41,758 nt of DNA from a virus, in the IMG/VR virus record IMGVR_UViG_3300045117_000300, positions 1-41,758 of that record. The stretch is one strand, 5' to 3'. Below, piece after piece: positions 33,665 through 40,266 of the stretch. The translations under genes were made by a program, and so were the position numbers. Each line of letters begins with the position of its first letter. The stretch's first letter is position 1. Below the pieces are notes generated by a model. It was not told where the DNA came from and did no database searches. It saw only the letters and a program-made list of their open reading frames with translations.

Positions 33665-34032
33665 AACATCGCATCCTTTCGCGTAAATTTATAACCTCCA
33701 TCTTTAAGAAGCCTGACCACTTCAGCAAACATGGAGTCAAAATCCAGTTCATGTGCCTCTCTGGTTATTTCCGGAATGTCAGATTCAGAGATGGTTATTT
33801 CCTTGCCTGCCCATCTTTTACCGGCAACGGAAACTTCAAGAGTCCGGCCATCGGCTGTTATTAAAACTTCCTCTCTTGGTTTCTTCACTGTAGGTACGCT
33901 TGCTACAGGAGTACCTTCAGCAGCTTCCGCAGCAGCTTTTTGGCTTCTAAGTTCTGCCAACCTGGCTCTGCCTGCTGCCATCGCAGCTTTCTGGGATTCG
34001 CTTAATGTCCTTTTTGGTTTTTGAGTATCCAT
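33661..34032 (-). CDS. Hypothetical early protein
   Basis: 123 residues. Basic, Ala-rich helical N-terminus (R-T-L-S-E-S-Q-K-A-A-M-A-A-G-R-A-R-L), a short Pro/Val linker and a folded-looking C-terminal half (V-L-I-T-A-D-G-R-T-L-E-V). Strong ribosome binding site (GGGAGGTGA). Unknown function. Confidence 0.6.
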   Translation of the reverse strand: MDTQKPKRTLSESQKAAMAAGRARLAELRSQKAAAEAAEGTPVASVPTVKKPREEVLITADGRTLEVSVAGKRWAGKEITISESDIPEITREAHELDFDSMFAEVVRLLKDGGYKFTRKDAML

Positions 34033-34048
34033 AATTATTCACCTCCCT

Positions 34049-34255
34049 TCAACCTATAAACTCATCCGGAGTTCCCGCTTTAGGAACCCTTGTATCCGGA
34101 CTGTCAAACTTATCAATCTGGAAATGGTCAGCTTTAATCTGCTTTCTTTGAGCATCCACATTCGGGTTATTAGATGGCTGGTCAATAGGAACCTTCTCTG
34201 CCTGCCCTATCCTGTTGAAATCATCCTCAATATCCTGAATAGTTTTATTAGCCAT
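34049..34255 (-). CDS. Hypothetical early protein
   Basis: 68 residues, polar and probably disordered (Asp, Gln, Lys, Pro). Ribosome binding site AGGAGGTG, which overlaps the end of the upstream membrane-protein gene. No family recognised. Confidence 0.55.
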   Translation of the reverse strand: MANKTIQDIEDDFNRIGQAEKVPIDQPSNNPNVDAQRKQIKADHFQIDKFDSPDTRVPKAGTPDEFIG

Positions 34256-34256
34256 A

Positions 34257-34400
34257 TTATCGCACCTCCTTTATTATCTTCTTTTTGATAACATATTCAA
34301 AGAAGTGAATTACCAATAAGAATATACCAATAAGTATTATAGCGCCAATCAATAAGATTAAACCAACCGCATAACCTAAATAAGTGAATATCTCTTTCAT
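34257..34400 (-). CDS. Small single-pass membrane protein
   Basis: 47 residues. Residues ~8-34 are almost entirely hydrophobic (L-G-Y-A-V-G-L-I-L-L-I-G-A-I-I-L-I-G), followed by a Lys-rich cytoplasm-type tail. The start overlaps the previous stop (ATGA). One of four small membrane proteins in the early operon; unknown role. Confidence 0.65.
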   Translation of the reverse strand: MKEIFTYLGYAVGLILLIGAIILIGIFLLVIHFFEYVIKKKIIKEVR

Positions 34401-34606
34401 TCTACCTCCAATACTTTAATCTGATTTAATGTTTCAGGCTTGCCGGCAATTATAAATAAGGGACAATCTTCTCCAAAGAAGTTCTTTAATGCGTTTGAGA
34501 TGGCGGAAATATCATAATTATCCGGGAATAAGAGGATATATTTATGCCCTTTTTTCAGTTGGAAGACAGGGAATGGGACAATTTCTATTTGCAGTTTCTT
34601 TTTCAT
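34397..34606 (-). CDS. Hypothetical early protein
   Basis: 69 residues with a beta-alpha pattern (K-K-L-Q-I-E-I-V-P-F-P-V-F, then Y-I-L-L-F-P-D-N, ending I-K-V-L-E-V-E). Compact and probably folded. A possible promoter (TTGACA at 34642-34647 on the minus strand) lies just upstream, but its spacing to TAATAT is only 15 bp. Function unknown. Confidence 0.55.
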   Translation of the reverse strand: MKKKLQIEIVPFPVFQLKKGHKYILLFPDNYDISAISNALKNFFGEDCPLFIIAGKPETLNQIKVLEVE

Positions 34607-34643
34607 GCTCTTTAAGTAGCATATTACCTGATTAGTATGTTTG

Positions 34644-35186
34644 TCAATAGCTTATTTGAATTCCACTAAATTTAGCCCATTGAGCAATGGCTGTGTCATT
34701 TCTGCCGATAGCTTCATAGAATCTAGCCATATAAATACAATCCCCTAAATACTTTTTTATATCTTCAATCCAAATAGTTGCTGGACAGCGTGGCATCTTT
34801 GGATTCCTCTCAAAAAACATCTGGATTTTGATTTTGATTTTCTCAAGAACTTCCTGTGGTATTGATACTTGTCCACACGCAGTAACTCTGATATTTAATT
34901 CTTTATTTACTTTTTCCTCAATAGGTAATTGAGACATTTTCAAACAGGAAATATTCCATTCCTGATTCTCAAGCAACCATTTCTTTTTATTCAATTCTTC
35001 AGCAACGTTATCTTTGATTTCAACGATTGTACGAATAGAGGATAACCGAATTTTATTATTCTTAACTGTGATAAATTCTTCCCGTTTTTCTTTTGGCAAG
35101 GCAATGAAATTATCTATTGCCTGCTTTTGAACCTCATCAATCTCAATAAATTCATCCCCGATTAAAGATACACGAAACTTTTTCAT
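34644..35186 (-). CDS. Hypothetical early protein next to the replication gene
   Basis: 180 residues, Lys/Glu/Ile-rich. Residues ~1-65 form a beta-alpha unit including S-L-I-G-D-E-F-I-E-I-D; the rest is helical and includes R-C-P-A-T-I-W-I-E-D-I-K-K-Y. The start overlaps the replication-protein stop by 4 nt (ATGA), so the two are likely co-translated and could act together. No motif recognised. Confidence 0.58.
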   Translation of the reverse strand: MKKFRVSLIGDEFIEIDEVQKQAIDNFIALPKEKREEFITVKNNKIRLSSIRTIVEIKDNVAEELNKKKWLLENQEWNISCLKMSQLPIEEKVNKELNIRVTACGQVSIPQEVLEKIKIKIQMFFERNPKMPRCPATIWIEDIKKYLGDCIYMARFYEAIGRNDTAIAQWAKFSGIQISY

Positions 35187-35821
35187 ATTGATAATGAAAC
35201 CTTTCTTGCAGGATCGGCGCGTCTAAGCCAATTCCTGAAAAATGCTTTATAATCATGTTTTGTTTCTCCTGTAGAAGAAAGCCAGTCTTTTGCCTTTTCC
35301 CATTCTTCGGCAATATTATGATTGGGAAACTTACTTTTTAATTCCTCTAAGAATTCTAGGGTGATATCTGTTGGTGATGGTTTCCCCTTAACAACCCCTT
35401 CTATAATATTTATATTACCCTTAATATTATGATTTATAGGGGTATCTGAAGTGTCAGATACCCTATCTATACTGTATCGGTACTGTATCACTTCAGAAGG
35501 TACTAGAGCCAACTCTCGTTGGTAGGCTATCTGATTCTTCTCTCCCTTATAAGAGTTGTATTTTTCATAGTTTAGTACCTTTACCCAGTCTTTCCAGAAG
35601 TAAAATTTACCATCTTTAGCAAGTCTGGACTTGATATTTACCACTTCGGTGGAGGTAAGCCCGCAACAGAGGGCTAAGACCTTGTCAGACAGTTTATACA
35701 TCCCGGAGAGGCCGATACCAGGGTTCCATAGGAGGAAGGCAAAGACATACCGTTCTTTTACAGTCAAAGAAAGAATGTAATCATCCTCAAAGAATTCAGT
35801 ATAGATTATTCTTGTCCGCAT
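35183..35821 (-). CDS. Putative replication initiation protein, DnaD/O-like
   Basis: 212 residues. The N-terminal ~110 residues look like a winged-helix domain (F-F-E-D-D-Y-I-L-S-L-T-V-K-E-R-Y-V-F, L-C-C-G-L-T-S-T-E-V). A polar linker follows, and the C-terminus has D-Y-K-A-F-F-R-N-W-L-R-R, the kind of end seen in DnaD-like phage replication proteins that recruit host helicase loaders. The start at 35821 follows AAGGAGA; a longer in-frame start (35860) would invade the upstream zinc protein. In this polymerase-free genome it is the best candidate for an origin-binding protein. Confidence 0.65.
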   Translation of the reverse strand: MRTRIIYTEFFEDDYILSLTVKERYVFAFLLWNPGIGLSGMYKLSDKVLALCCGLTSTEVVNIKSRLAKDGKFYFWKDWVKVLNYEKYNSYKGEKNQIAYQRELALVPSEVIQYRYSIDRVSDTSDTPINHNIKGNINIIEGVVKGKPSPTDITLEFLEELKSKFPNHNIAEEWEKAKDWLSSTGETKHDYKAFFRNWLRRADPARKVSLSI

Positions 35822-35978
35822 TATTTTCTCCTTCTTCTGGTGGGACTTTGATGTAACCAAGACCTTTACAAGCTTTGCAGATTTCTTTTCCCCAATTAAC
35901 AGTGGTATGTCCTTTACAAACAGGACAAATTAAGGGAATGAATTTGGGTTTAACTTTTTGTGGTTCTACTATTACCAT
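35796..35978 (-). CDS. Small zinc-finger protein (DnaJ-type CxxC pairs)
   Basis: 60 residues with C-P-V-C-K-G-H and C-K-A-C-K-G-L-G-Y-I about 15 residues apart, i.e. two CxxC-x-G pairs as in DnaJ-like zinc ribbons. First gene after the leftward promoter at 36010-36038, start at 35978 after AAGGAGAAG. It overlaps the replication gene by 26 nt. Likely a protein- or DNA-binding helper. Confidence 0.65.
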   Translation of the reverse strand: MVIVEPQKVKPKFIPLICPVCKGHTTVNWGKEICKACKGLGYIKVPPEEGENNADKNNLY

Positions 35979-36009
35979 CTTCTTCTCCTTGCTTCTGAAT
36001 TGCAATCTT

Positions 36010-36038
36010 ATTAAACTCTTATTCCTTATTATTGTCAA
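36010..36038 (-). promoter_or_regulatory. Leftward sigma-70 promoter before the replication genes
   Basis: Minus strand TTGACA (36033-36038), 17 bp, TTTAAT (36010-36015). The start site near 36003 is followed by a ribosome binding site and the zinc-finger gene. It lies just downstream of the terminator at 36177-36202, so it would restart leftward transcription for the replication half of the operon. Confidence 0.7.
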
Positions 36039-36068
36039 CTATATCTTTTTATTACACTATGGGAAGTG

Positions 36069-36077
36069 TGGTATAAT
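36069..36077 (+). promoter_or_regulatory. Extended -10 promoter for the candidate small RNA
   Basis: TGGTATAAT is a perfect extended -10 element on the plus strand. No good -35 is seen 17 bp upstream, which extended -10 promoters can tolerate. The start site would be at about 36084, immediately before a hairpin. Confidence 0.6.
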
Positions 36078-36083
36078 ATTCTA

Positions 36084-36202
36084 AACACTACGCCTATTCT
36101 GCGAAGTGTGTGAAAGAAGACCGCAAGCCCTATCCCTCAAGATAGGCTTCATCTTCCTTTCATAAGCCAAAGAAGAGGCTCCTGTAAAAAGGAGCCTTTT
36201 CT
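36084..36202 (+). ncRNA. Candidate structured small RNA, about 120 nt
   Basis: Three hairpins follow an extended -10 promoter, with no start codon of note. H1 (36085-36109): 5-bp and 3-bp stems around an A-A mismatch with a 7-nt loop. H2 (about 36109-36164): outer stem of 12-13 pairs with one bulged C, a small internal loop, and an inner 9-bp stem with one bulged C closing CCTCAA. H3 (36177-36202): GGCTCC stem followed by TTTTCT, an intrinsic terminator. All neighbouring genes run on the other strand. On the minus strand the same DNA could be an untranslated leader, but the promoter and T-tract favour plus. Function unknown. Confidence 0.6.
36177..36202 (+). terminator. Intrinsic terminator, possibly bidirectional
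   Basis: GGCTCC, an 8-nt loop, GGAGCC and TTTTCT on the plus strand. On the minus strand the same stem is followed by TCTTCTTT, so it may also stop leftward transcription after the gene at 36218. It ends the candidate small RNA. Confidence 0.75.
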
Positions 36203-36217
36203 GATTCTATGGATTAT

Positions 36218-36472
36218 TTAGAATAAAGTAGTCTGTTGGGTAGGTTCCCAAATATAGTAGTAAAGAGTGTATTGTCCTCTGCCATACCGGTCATTGAAAG
36301 TATTGACACATAATGATTGGTCTTTCCAGACTTTCATAAATCCGTTCTTATGCTCAATATAGATTTTCCCATTGGTGAACTTCTGTCCCGGTACAGCTAC
36401 CATTTGCTTGCCGGCAAATTCAATTTTAACTTTATATCCCTCAATCAGCTTTTTGATTCTGTAAGTTCCCAT
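36218..36472 (-). CDS. Hypothetical early protein
   Basis: 84 residues, beta-rich and aromatic (Y-T-L-Y-Y-Y-I-W-E near the end), basic overall. Its start overlaps the end of the upstream membrane-protein gene by 28 nt. Last gene before the terminator region at 36177. No family recognised. Confidence 0.58.
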   Translation of the reverse strand: MGTYRIKKLIEGYKVKIEFAGKQMVAVPGQKFTNGKIYIEHKNGFMKVWKDQSLCVNTFNDRYGRGQYTLYYYIWEPTQQTTLF

Positions 36473-36624
36473 AAAAGATAAAGTAAAACAGGAATAAATA
36501 AGACAGTATCAAGCCAAAGGATATTGGTGGCTATAATTGGGCCTAAGGTAATGTGGTTATACAGCCAATAGCCTACATAAATAGCCATGAAGATTAGGCT
36601 ATAGAAATAAAATATTCTTTTCAT
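36445..36624 (-). CDS. Small two-helix membrane protein
   Basis: 59 residues with hydrophobic segments near residues 4-22 (I-F-Y-F-Y-S-L-I-F-M-A-I-Y-V-G-Y) and 30-52 (I-I-A-T-N-I-L-W-L ... F-I-P-V-L-L-Y-L-L). Short polar ends. Overlaps the next gene. A membrane role early in infection, for example modifying the host envelope, is possible but unproven. Confidence 0.6.
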   Translation of the reverse strand: MKRIFYFYSLIFMAIYVGYWLYNHITLGPIIATNILWLDTVLFIPVLLYLLWELTESKS

Positions 36625-36634
36625 ACTTATAAAT

Positions 36635-37096
36635 TTAATAATTATTTTTCAAACTAACATTAAGCAACTTATTCGGTTTATTAATTCCTGAATAAAAGAA
36701 GTTAATAATCGCTCCGAGTTTAGCTCTATCTGTCATTTCAAATCTTATAGGTTTTCGCATAAGTTTTAATCTGTCTGTTTTTTCTGAATACCAAAGGACA
36801 CCCCAATTTGGACTTTCATGTTCTAAACCCATAAGATATTCTGGACAAAGGATATAACAATAATTAGCAATATATTCTGCACTATGCTCTTTATATTTTT
36901 GACTCCTGCTTCGGTAATCATTTCTTGAAACCTTTACTTCAATAGCGGCTGTTTCGTAATCACGGATATTACTTATACCCCATACATCAATAATCCCTCC
37001 ATTTGTCGGCATCTCTCTTGCTCTTACCCAATACCCCTTATGGAGAAGGTAGTTCTCACCTTTTACTTGTAATTGTTTATGCAGATCGCTTTTCAT
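36635..37096 (-). CDS. PD-(D/E)XK endonuclease-like protein
   Basis: 153 residues. E14 in an N-terminal helix, then G-G-I-I-D-V-W-G with D37 and A-A-I-E-V-K-V-S with E53 and K55, the classic D-xn-ExK core of restriction-like nucleases. The C-terminal half (Y-C-Y-I-L-C-P-E-Y-L, W-G-V-L-W-Y) finishes an alpha/beta fold. It could process phage DNA or degrade host DNA. Substrate unknown. No clear ribosome binding site. Confidence 0.72.
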   Translation of the reverse strand: MKSDLHKQLQVKGENYLLHKGYWVRAREMPTNGGIIDVWGISNIRDYETAAIEVKVSRNDYRSRSQKYKEHSAEYIANYCYILCPEYLMGLEHESPNWGVLWYSEKTDRLKLMRKPIRFEMTDRAKLGAIINFFYSGINKPNKLLNVSLKNNY

Positions 37097-37097
37097 A

Positions 37098-37481
37098 TTA
37101 TTTTGTGTTCTTTGATTGAGATAAGGTATCTAATTCCATAACTTTTTTAATTCTTGCAATATCTTTTTGGACTTCCTCATTCCAATTTCCACCTTGAGGA
37201 GAATAACAAGCTGACAAAATTTCTAAGGCGTTCCATGCACCTTTTTTATAACTCTTTCTCTCCATTTCTTTTAGCTCACCTTCAAATCTTGTAATATCAT
37301 AATTACAAGCACAACAATAGCCATCTCTAGTATCATGCGGTATTTTCTTTCTGCCTTTTTTAGCATCAATATAGCCATTATTATATCCTCTCTTAAAAGC
37401 TTGAGATTTTGTTTCAATATCTTTTTCTTTTTTGTTAAAAGAATCCTCTAGTAATGGGTTAGATTTTATTGACATGTTCAT
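37098..37481 (-). CDS. Hypothetical early protein with Cys pairs
   Basis: 127 residues, very basic and Asn/Lys-rich. C-C-A-C lies near residues 56-59, and a region G-Y-N-N-G-Y-I-D-A-K-K-G near residues 32-43 resembles loops in small phage zinc proteins. It overlaps the upstream gene by 23 nt; an alternative start is at 37475. Function unknown. Confidence 0.55.
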   Translation of the reverse strand: MNMSIKSNPLLEDSFNKKEKDIETKSQAFKRGYNNGYIDAKKGRKKIPHDTRDGYCCACNYDITRFEGELKEMERKSYKKGAWNALEILSACYSPQGGNWNEEVQKDIARIKKVMELDTLSQSKNTK

Positions 37482-37629
37482 ATTTATCTAATTGGTTGCT
37501 TGGAATCCATTCGTAGCAATCTATACATTTGCCATAATCTCCCTTATCATAATGATAGATTGCACAACTTTTTAATCCTATTCTATGTTTATGTTCTTTT
37601 ACTTTCAATGGGTTAGTTTGTGGTTTCAT
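37459..37629 (-). CDS. Small Cys-containing protein
   Basis: 56 residues with S-C-A-I-Y-H-Y, then C-I-D-C-Y-E-W-I, a possible zinc site using Cys and His. The start overlaps the WYL gene stop (ATGA). Part of the co-translated early series. No family recognised. Confidence 0.55.
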   Translation of the reverse strand: MKPQTNPLKVKEHKHRIGLKSCAIYHYDKGDYGKCIDCYEWIPSNQLDKYEHVNKI

Positions 37630-37889
37630 AATAAATTCTTCGTGAATTCTTTTTTTAACTTTTCCGGTTCTATTATTTTCGCTTCCATTATCCCTTCCAG
37701 TTGAAATGAACGCATCAATCCCTTTTTCAAATCCTGTCCGTATAAAGTTAAGATTTTATCCTTTCCCACTTCTTTGATTTCAACCGGCTGTACCAATCTG
37801 TCATAGCTTATTTCCTTATCGCGGGAAACATAATCAAAGTGTAGAATCCACCCATTTTGTATTGCTTTATTGATTATATCTGTTTTCAT
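37626..37889 (-). CDS. Stand-alone WYL-domain protein
   Basis: 87 residues that match the WYL core: I-N-K-A-I, H-F-D-Y-V-S, R-L-V-Q-P-V-E-I, I-L-T-L-Y-G-Q-D, R-S-F-Q-L-E-G-I. WYL domains usually sit behind an HTH in regulators and bind ligands or nucleic acid; here no HTH is fused. The start at 37889 is chosen over an in-frame TTG at 37922, which lies in a 13-bp hairpin. That hairpin (37898-37931) directly precedes the start and may control it. Possibly a regulator acting with a separate HTH protein or with host RNA polymerase. Confidence 0.66.
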   Translation of the reverse strand: MKTDIINKAIQNGWILHFDYVSRDKEISYDRLVQPVEIKEVGKDKILTLYGQDLKKGLMRSFQLEGIMEAKIIEPEKLKKEFTKNLL

Positions 37890-37897
37890 ATTCTTGC

Positions 37898-37931
37898 GGG
37901 GCTGGCTTGATGGCTTTTTCAAACCAGCCCC
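37898..37931 (-). promoter_or_regulatory. 13-bp hairpin before the WYL gene
   Basis: On the minus strand GGGGCTGGTTTGA pairs with TCAAGCCAGCCCC (one G-U) around an 8-nt loop. It sits between the stop of the upstream gene and the WYL start codon, with no U-tract after it on this strand. It may block or expose the ribosome site, or be an RNA-processing site. Confidence 0.55.
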
Positions 37932-37943
37932 AAGTTAATTTTA

Positions 37944-38423
37944 CTATTCTGCCGGTTTTAATTCGGCATCTGCTAATCCTTTTAGCTCCTTTTTGATAGG
38001 CATATAGCCTATGATTTTATTTCTCATTATTCCGTTCTTCTCCGCGTTTTGAATGGTTATTCTTACCTGTTTGCCGATAAAATCATTAAGTTTGAAATTG
38101 GTTCCGTCTTCATTGCTTAATTGTTTACCGGTAAAAGCGCAGGCAAGAGAAAATAGGTTGCTCATCCTGCCGGTTTTAGGATTGTGAAACCAGGTTAGAG
38201 AAGTCCATCCTCTTAACCTGTGATTTCTAAAAGGCAGCTGCCTTCCTTTGGCATCTTTGAAACTTCCTTCATCCAGGATTGCCCAATCCCATTCCAGCTG
38301 CGGTTCGCCGGAAAAAGTATTCTTTCCTTCGTTAATATCAACTAACTGTACCTGGTAAATATCCGGCGGTATAGCAACAGGTGGCGGAGGAGCAACCGGT
38401 TTAGTAGTATCTTGCAATGGCAT
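37944..38423 (-). CDS. Putative ssDNA-binding-like phage protein
   Basis: 159 residues. Flexible Pro-rich start (A-P-P-P-P-V-A-I-P-P), then a beta-rich core beginning D-I-Y-Q-V-Q-L-V-D-I-N-E-G and including F-I-G-K-Q-V-R-I-T-I-Q-N, consistent with an OB-type fold seen in a common phage early protein. The start at 38423 follows GGGGGGTGA; a longer frame from 38450 has no reason to be preferred. Single-strand DNA binding is an inference from layout and context with nucleases. Confidence 0.52.
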   Translation of the reverse strand: MPLQDTTKPVAPPPPVAIPPDIYQVQLVDINEGKNTFSGEPQLEWDWAILDEGSFKDAKGRQLPFRNHRLRGWTSLTWFHNPKTGRMSNLFSLACAFTGKQLSNEDGTNFKLNDFIGKQVRITIQNAEKNGIMRNKIIGYMPIKKELKGLADAELKPAE

Positions 38424-38425
38424 GA

Positions 38426-38596
38426 TTACTTCACCCCCCTTCCAAGACAATTTTTCAAAAGATATTGATTCATGGTAGCTGAATTTATTAAGCCTTTATA
38501 AGCATTAAATTCATACCATCTGCCTAAATGCCATACCATGTAAAAGGCGGCAAAAGCTAAAACTCCAATCATAAGTTTATTGATTAAATTTTCCAT
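38426..38596 (-). CDS. Small single-pass membrane protein
   Basis: 56 residues with one hydrophobic helix near residues 8-25 (L-M-I-G-V-L-A-F-A-A-F-Y-M-V-W) and a polar C-terminal domain. It starts inside the last codons of the upstream gene and ends 2 bp before the next ATG, where GGGGGGTGA serves as the next ribosome binding site. Unknown function. Confidence 0.6.
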   Translation of the reverse strand: MENLINKLMIGVLAFAAFYMVWHLGRWYEFNAYKGLINSATMNQYLLKNCLGRGVK

Positions 38597-38777
38597 GAAC
38601 GTCCTCCTTCAATTCATTTACCAATTTTTTTAACTGTAATGCGAATTCCCTTTGGAATCCGGTAATAAAAGCGTGTCTTAATCTGCCTTTAGTGTCTTCC
38701 TCCGTTATATTAAGCGCGTAGAACAATTCATTCAATCCTGCATCTACCGCAAGGGTCATCATTTGAGCTTCAGTCAT
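38577..38777 (-). CDS. Hypothetical early protein
   Basis: 66 residues, helical throughout (T-E-A-Q-M-M-T-L-A-V-D-A-G-L-N-E-L, F-A-L-Q-L-K-K-L-V-N-E-L). The start overlaps the HTH gene stop by 4 nt. Co-translated with it, so a partner of the HTH protein is conceivable. No family recognised. Confidence 0.57.
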   Translation of the reverse strand: MTEAQMMTLAVDAGLNELFYALNITEEDTKGRLRHAFITGFQREFALQLKKLVNELKEDVHGKFNQ

Positions 38778-38977
38778 TTTGTCTCCTTTCTGTTTTTGAG
38801 ATGCTCTATTTTGTCATCTACTGTTAATCCGTTAATTGATTTCAGCCATCTGAAGATGGTGGGTTTGGATACGCCTAAGTCTTTCTGAATCTCCGCGAGG
38901 TTTCTCCCGTTTCTGTATCTTTGTAAAACCCCTTCCGCCTTAATAACGATATAGGGTTTTGGGGTAAATAAACTCAT
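38774..38977 (-). CDS. Small helix-turn-helix DNA-binding protein
   Basis: 67 residues, most of them a single HTH: residues ~28-47 read R-N-L-A-E-I-Q-K-D-L-G-V-S-K-P-T-I-F-R-W, the pattern of resolvase/transposase-type HTH domains. N- and C-terminal ends are basic. It could bind the palindromes in the control region or the inverted repeat of the late promoters, which would make it a candidate late activator. That link is pure inference. Strong ribosome binding site (AAGGAGGTG) and 4-nt overlap with neighbours. Confidence 0.72.
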   Translation of the reverse strand: MSLFTPKPYIVIKAEGVLQRYRNGRNLAEIQKDLGVSKPTIFRWLKSINGLTVDDKIEHLKNRKETK

Positions 38978-39279
38978 GCGTATGCACCTCCTTTTCCTTC
39001 TTCAATTATCCAATCACAATTCTCGCAGACGTAGCCGTAGATAGGATAACCAGTCGGGCCGTCCTGGTCATAATCAACCTCCCAGTCAATTACCTGTTTC
39101 CGGTTTCCGAAATTAAACTTTCCGCACTCCGCGCAAAAACCAATCCCTAAATGCTTTTTAATGGGGTATAACAGCTTTTTAAGCATCCGGTCAAAGGTAG
39201 TATTCCAATTCTCCTTATCCGAATAGACTGTGTAGCCTAAAAGTTTCATTTCAACCTTGTTTCTAAATGTGTTTGCCAT
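38974..39279 (-). CDS. Zinc-binding hypothetical protein
   Basis: 101 residues. C-A-E-C-G-K-F near residues 48-54 and C-E-N-C-D-W near residues 85-90 form one zinc site framing a loop with Asp and Pro/Gly. The basic N-terminal half includes L-L-Y-P-I-K-K-H-L-G-I. Overlaps the HTH gene by 4 nt. Role unknown. Confidence 0.6.
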   Translation of the reverse strand: MANTFRNKVEMKLLGYTVYSDKENWNTTFDRMLKKLLYPIKKHLGIGFCAECGKFNFGNRKQVIDWEVDYDQDGPTGYPIYGYVCENCDWIIEEGKGGAYA

Positions 39280-39297
39280 ATTGTCTCCTTTCTATAA

Positions 39298-39801
39298 TTA
39301 TTCGTTATATTCTAAATCGGGATTTACTTCATGTCTTAATTTCCAAGTCAAGTCTTTAATATTTTGCCAAAGTTTCAAAGCCGCTTTATCAAATCCCTCT
39401 CTAAATCCTTTACCGTAAATATCTTGAGGATTATGTTCACATTTATATAAATTCTTATAATATGTTTCACACCACTCTGTAGCAATCCAATACATCATAA
39501 ATAGTTTTTCTAAAGGAGTTACTTCTAAAAGAGTTACTTCTTTATTTGCGATTCTTTTTATATTTTGTAAATGAATTATAAGGTTAGCTTTGTGCTCCTT
39601 ATGTAGTTCTATTAAATAATTTATTTCATTTAATAAGTCATTTTCTCTTTGGCTTGAAATACCTAATGCTTCAGTAAGAGTCTGATTTTCTGATCCTTTT
39701 TTAATTAAGAATCTTTCCCATGCAGACTCTATATCTTTTTCAGTTAAATGAGGAAAATTCTTTTTTATATACGCTTTGAAATCTTTTTTATTTGTTTTCA
39801 T
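39298..39801 (-). CDS. Hypothetical early protein, helical
   Basis: 167 residues, almost all helix-forming, Lys/Glu/Leu-rich, with a coiled-coil-like stretch (E-N-D-L-L-N-E-I-N-Y-L-I-E-L-H-K-E) and a Trp/Tyr-rich C-terminal half. No motif recognised. One of the larger unknowns of the early operon. Confidence 0.58.
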   Translation of the reverse strand: MKTNKKDFKAYIKKNFPHLTEKDIESAWERFLIKKGSENQTLTEALGISSQRENDLLNEINYLIELHKEHKANLIIHLQNIKRIANKEVTLLEVTPLEKLFMMYWIATEWCETYYKNLYKCEHNPQDIYGKGFREGFDKAALKLWQNIKDLTWKLRHEVNPDLEYNE

Positions 39802-39803
39802 AT

Positions 39804-40013
39804 TTAATCCTGGAAGTTAATTTGTACTCCGAATTCCCTTCCCAACTTTTTAATAGCTTCATTCCTGAATGTTTGAAGCAAAGAGTCAAATGCTTCATGG
39901 GTTTTTTGCATTGAATTCTCCTGACCCTTAAACATAAAGTGAAATGAGAATTCTCCTGTTAATAACCGGCAATCCGGTAAGTCTATAACATTGATTTTAT
40001 AATTGTCTTTCAT
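39804..40013 (-). CDS. Hypothetical early protein
   Basis: 69 residues with alternating beta and alpha character (I-N-V-I-D-L-P-D-C-R-L-L, then F-D-S-L-L-Q-T-F-R-N-E-A). Tight spacing to neighbours on both sides. No family recognised. Confidence 0.55.
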   Translation of the reverse strand: MKDNYKINVIDLPDCRLLTGEFSFHFMFKGQENSMQKTHEAFDSLLQTFRNEAIKKLGREFGVQINFQD

Positions 40014-40016
40014 AAT

Positions 40017-40193
40017 TTAGAATAATAGCTTTTTAACTTTTCCCTCTTCTACTTTTATATTCACTTCCGGGAAATGTCTTTCTAAAGCATCAGTAATAGT
40101 TTTAACTGAATTACCGAATTCTTTTTGATTTTTCGCGGTTAAAGTTAAAACAACCTGATATGAAATTTCGTACCTTTTATTTTTGGATTTCAT
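40017..40193 (-). CDS. Small hypothetical protein behind an early promoter
   Basis: 58 residues (R-Y-E-I-S-Y-Q-V-V-L-T-L-T-A ... V-N-I-K-V-E-E-G), a small beta-alpha-beta fold. The ATG at 40193 follows AGGAGGTGAG; a longer frame from 40331 would overlap the nuclease and the promoter and is rejected. First gene after the promoter at 40228-40256. Confidence 0.6.
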   Translation of the reverse strand: MKSKNKRYEISYQVVLTLTAKNQKEFGNSVKTITDALERHFPEVNIKVEEGKVKKLLF

Positions 40194-40227
40194 TTTCTTC
40201 TCACCTCCTGTCATAAGCCTTGTAACC

Positions 40228-40256
40228 ACAATACCATAGTCTTTATTCTTTGTCAA
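40228..40256 (-). promoter_or_regulatory. Leftward early promoter, sigma-70 type
   Basis: Minus strand TTGACA (40251-40256), 17 bp, TATTGT (40228-40233), preceded by GGGTA as at the promoter 255-283. About 14-17 bp after the -10 both carry GCTTATGA. The spacing and shared flanks suggest duplication or a common activator site. Confidence 0.72.
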
Positions 40257-40266
40257 TACCCAAGTT

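Noticed and set aside
36084-36202. Reading the hairpins as a leftward riboswitch or leader
   Set aside because: The leftward promoter lies beyond the hairpins, so its transcript would not contain them; the plus-strand extended -10 and T-tract fit better, though upstream read-through is possible.
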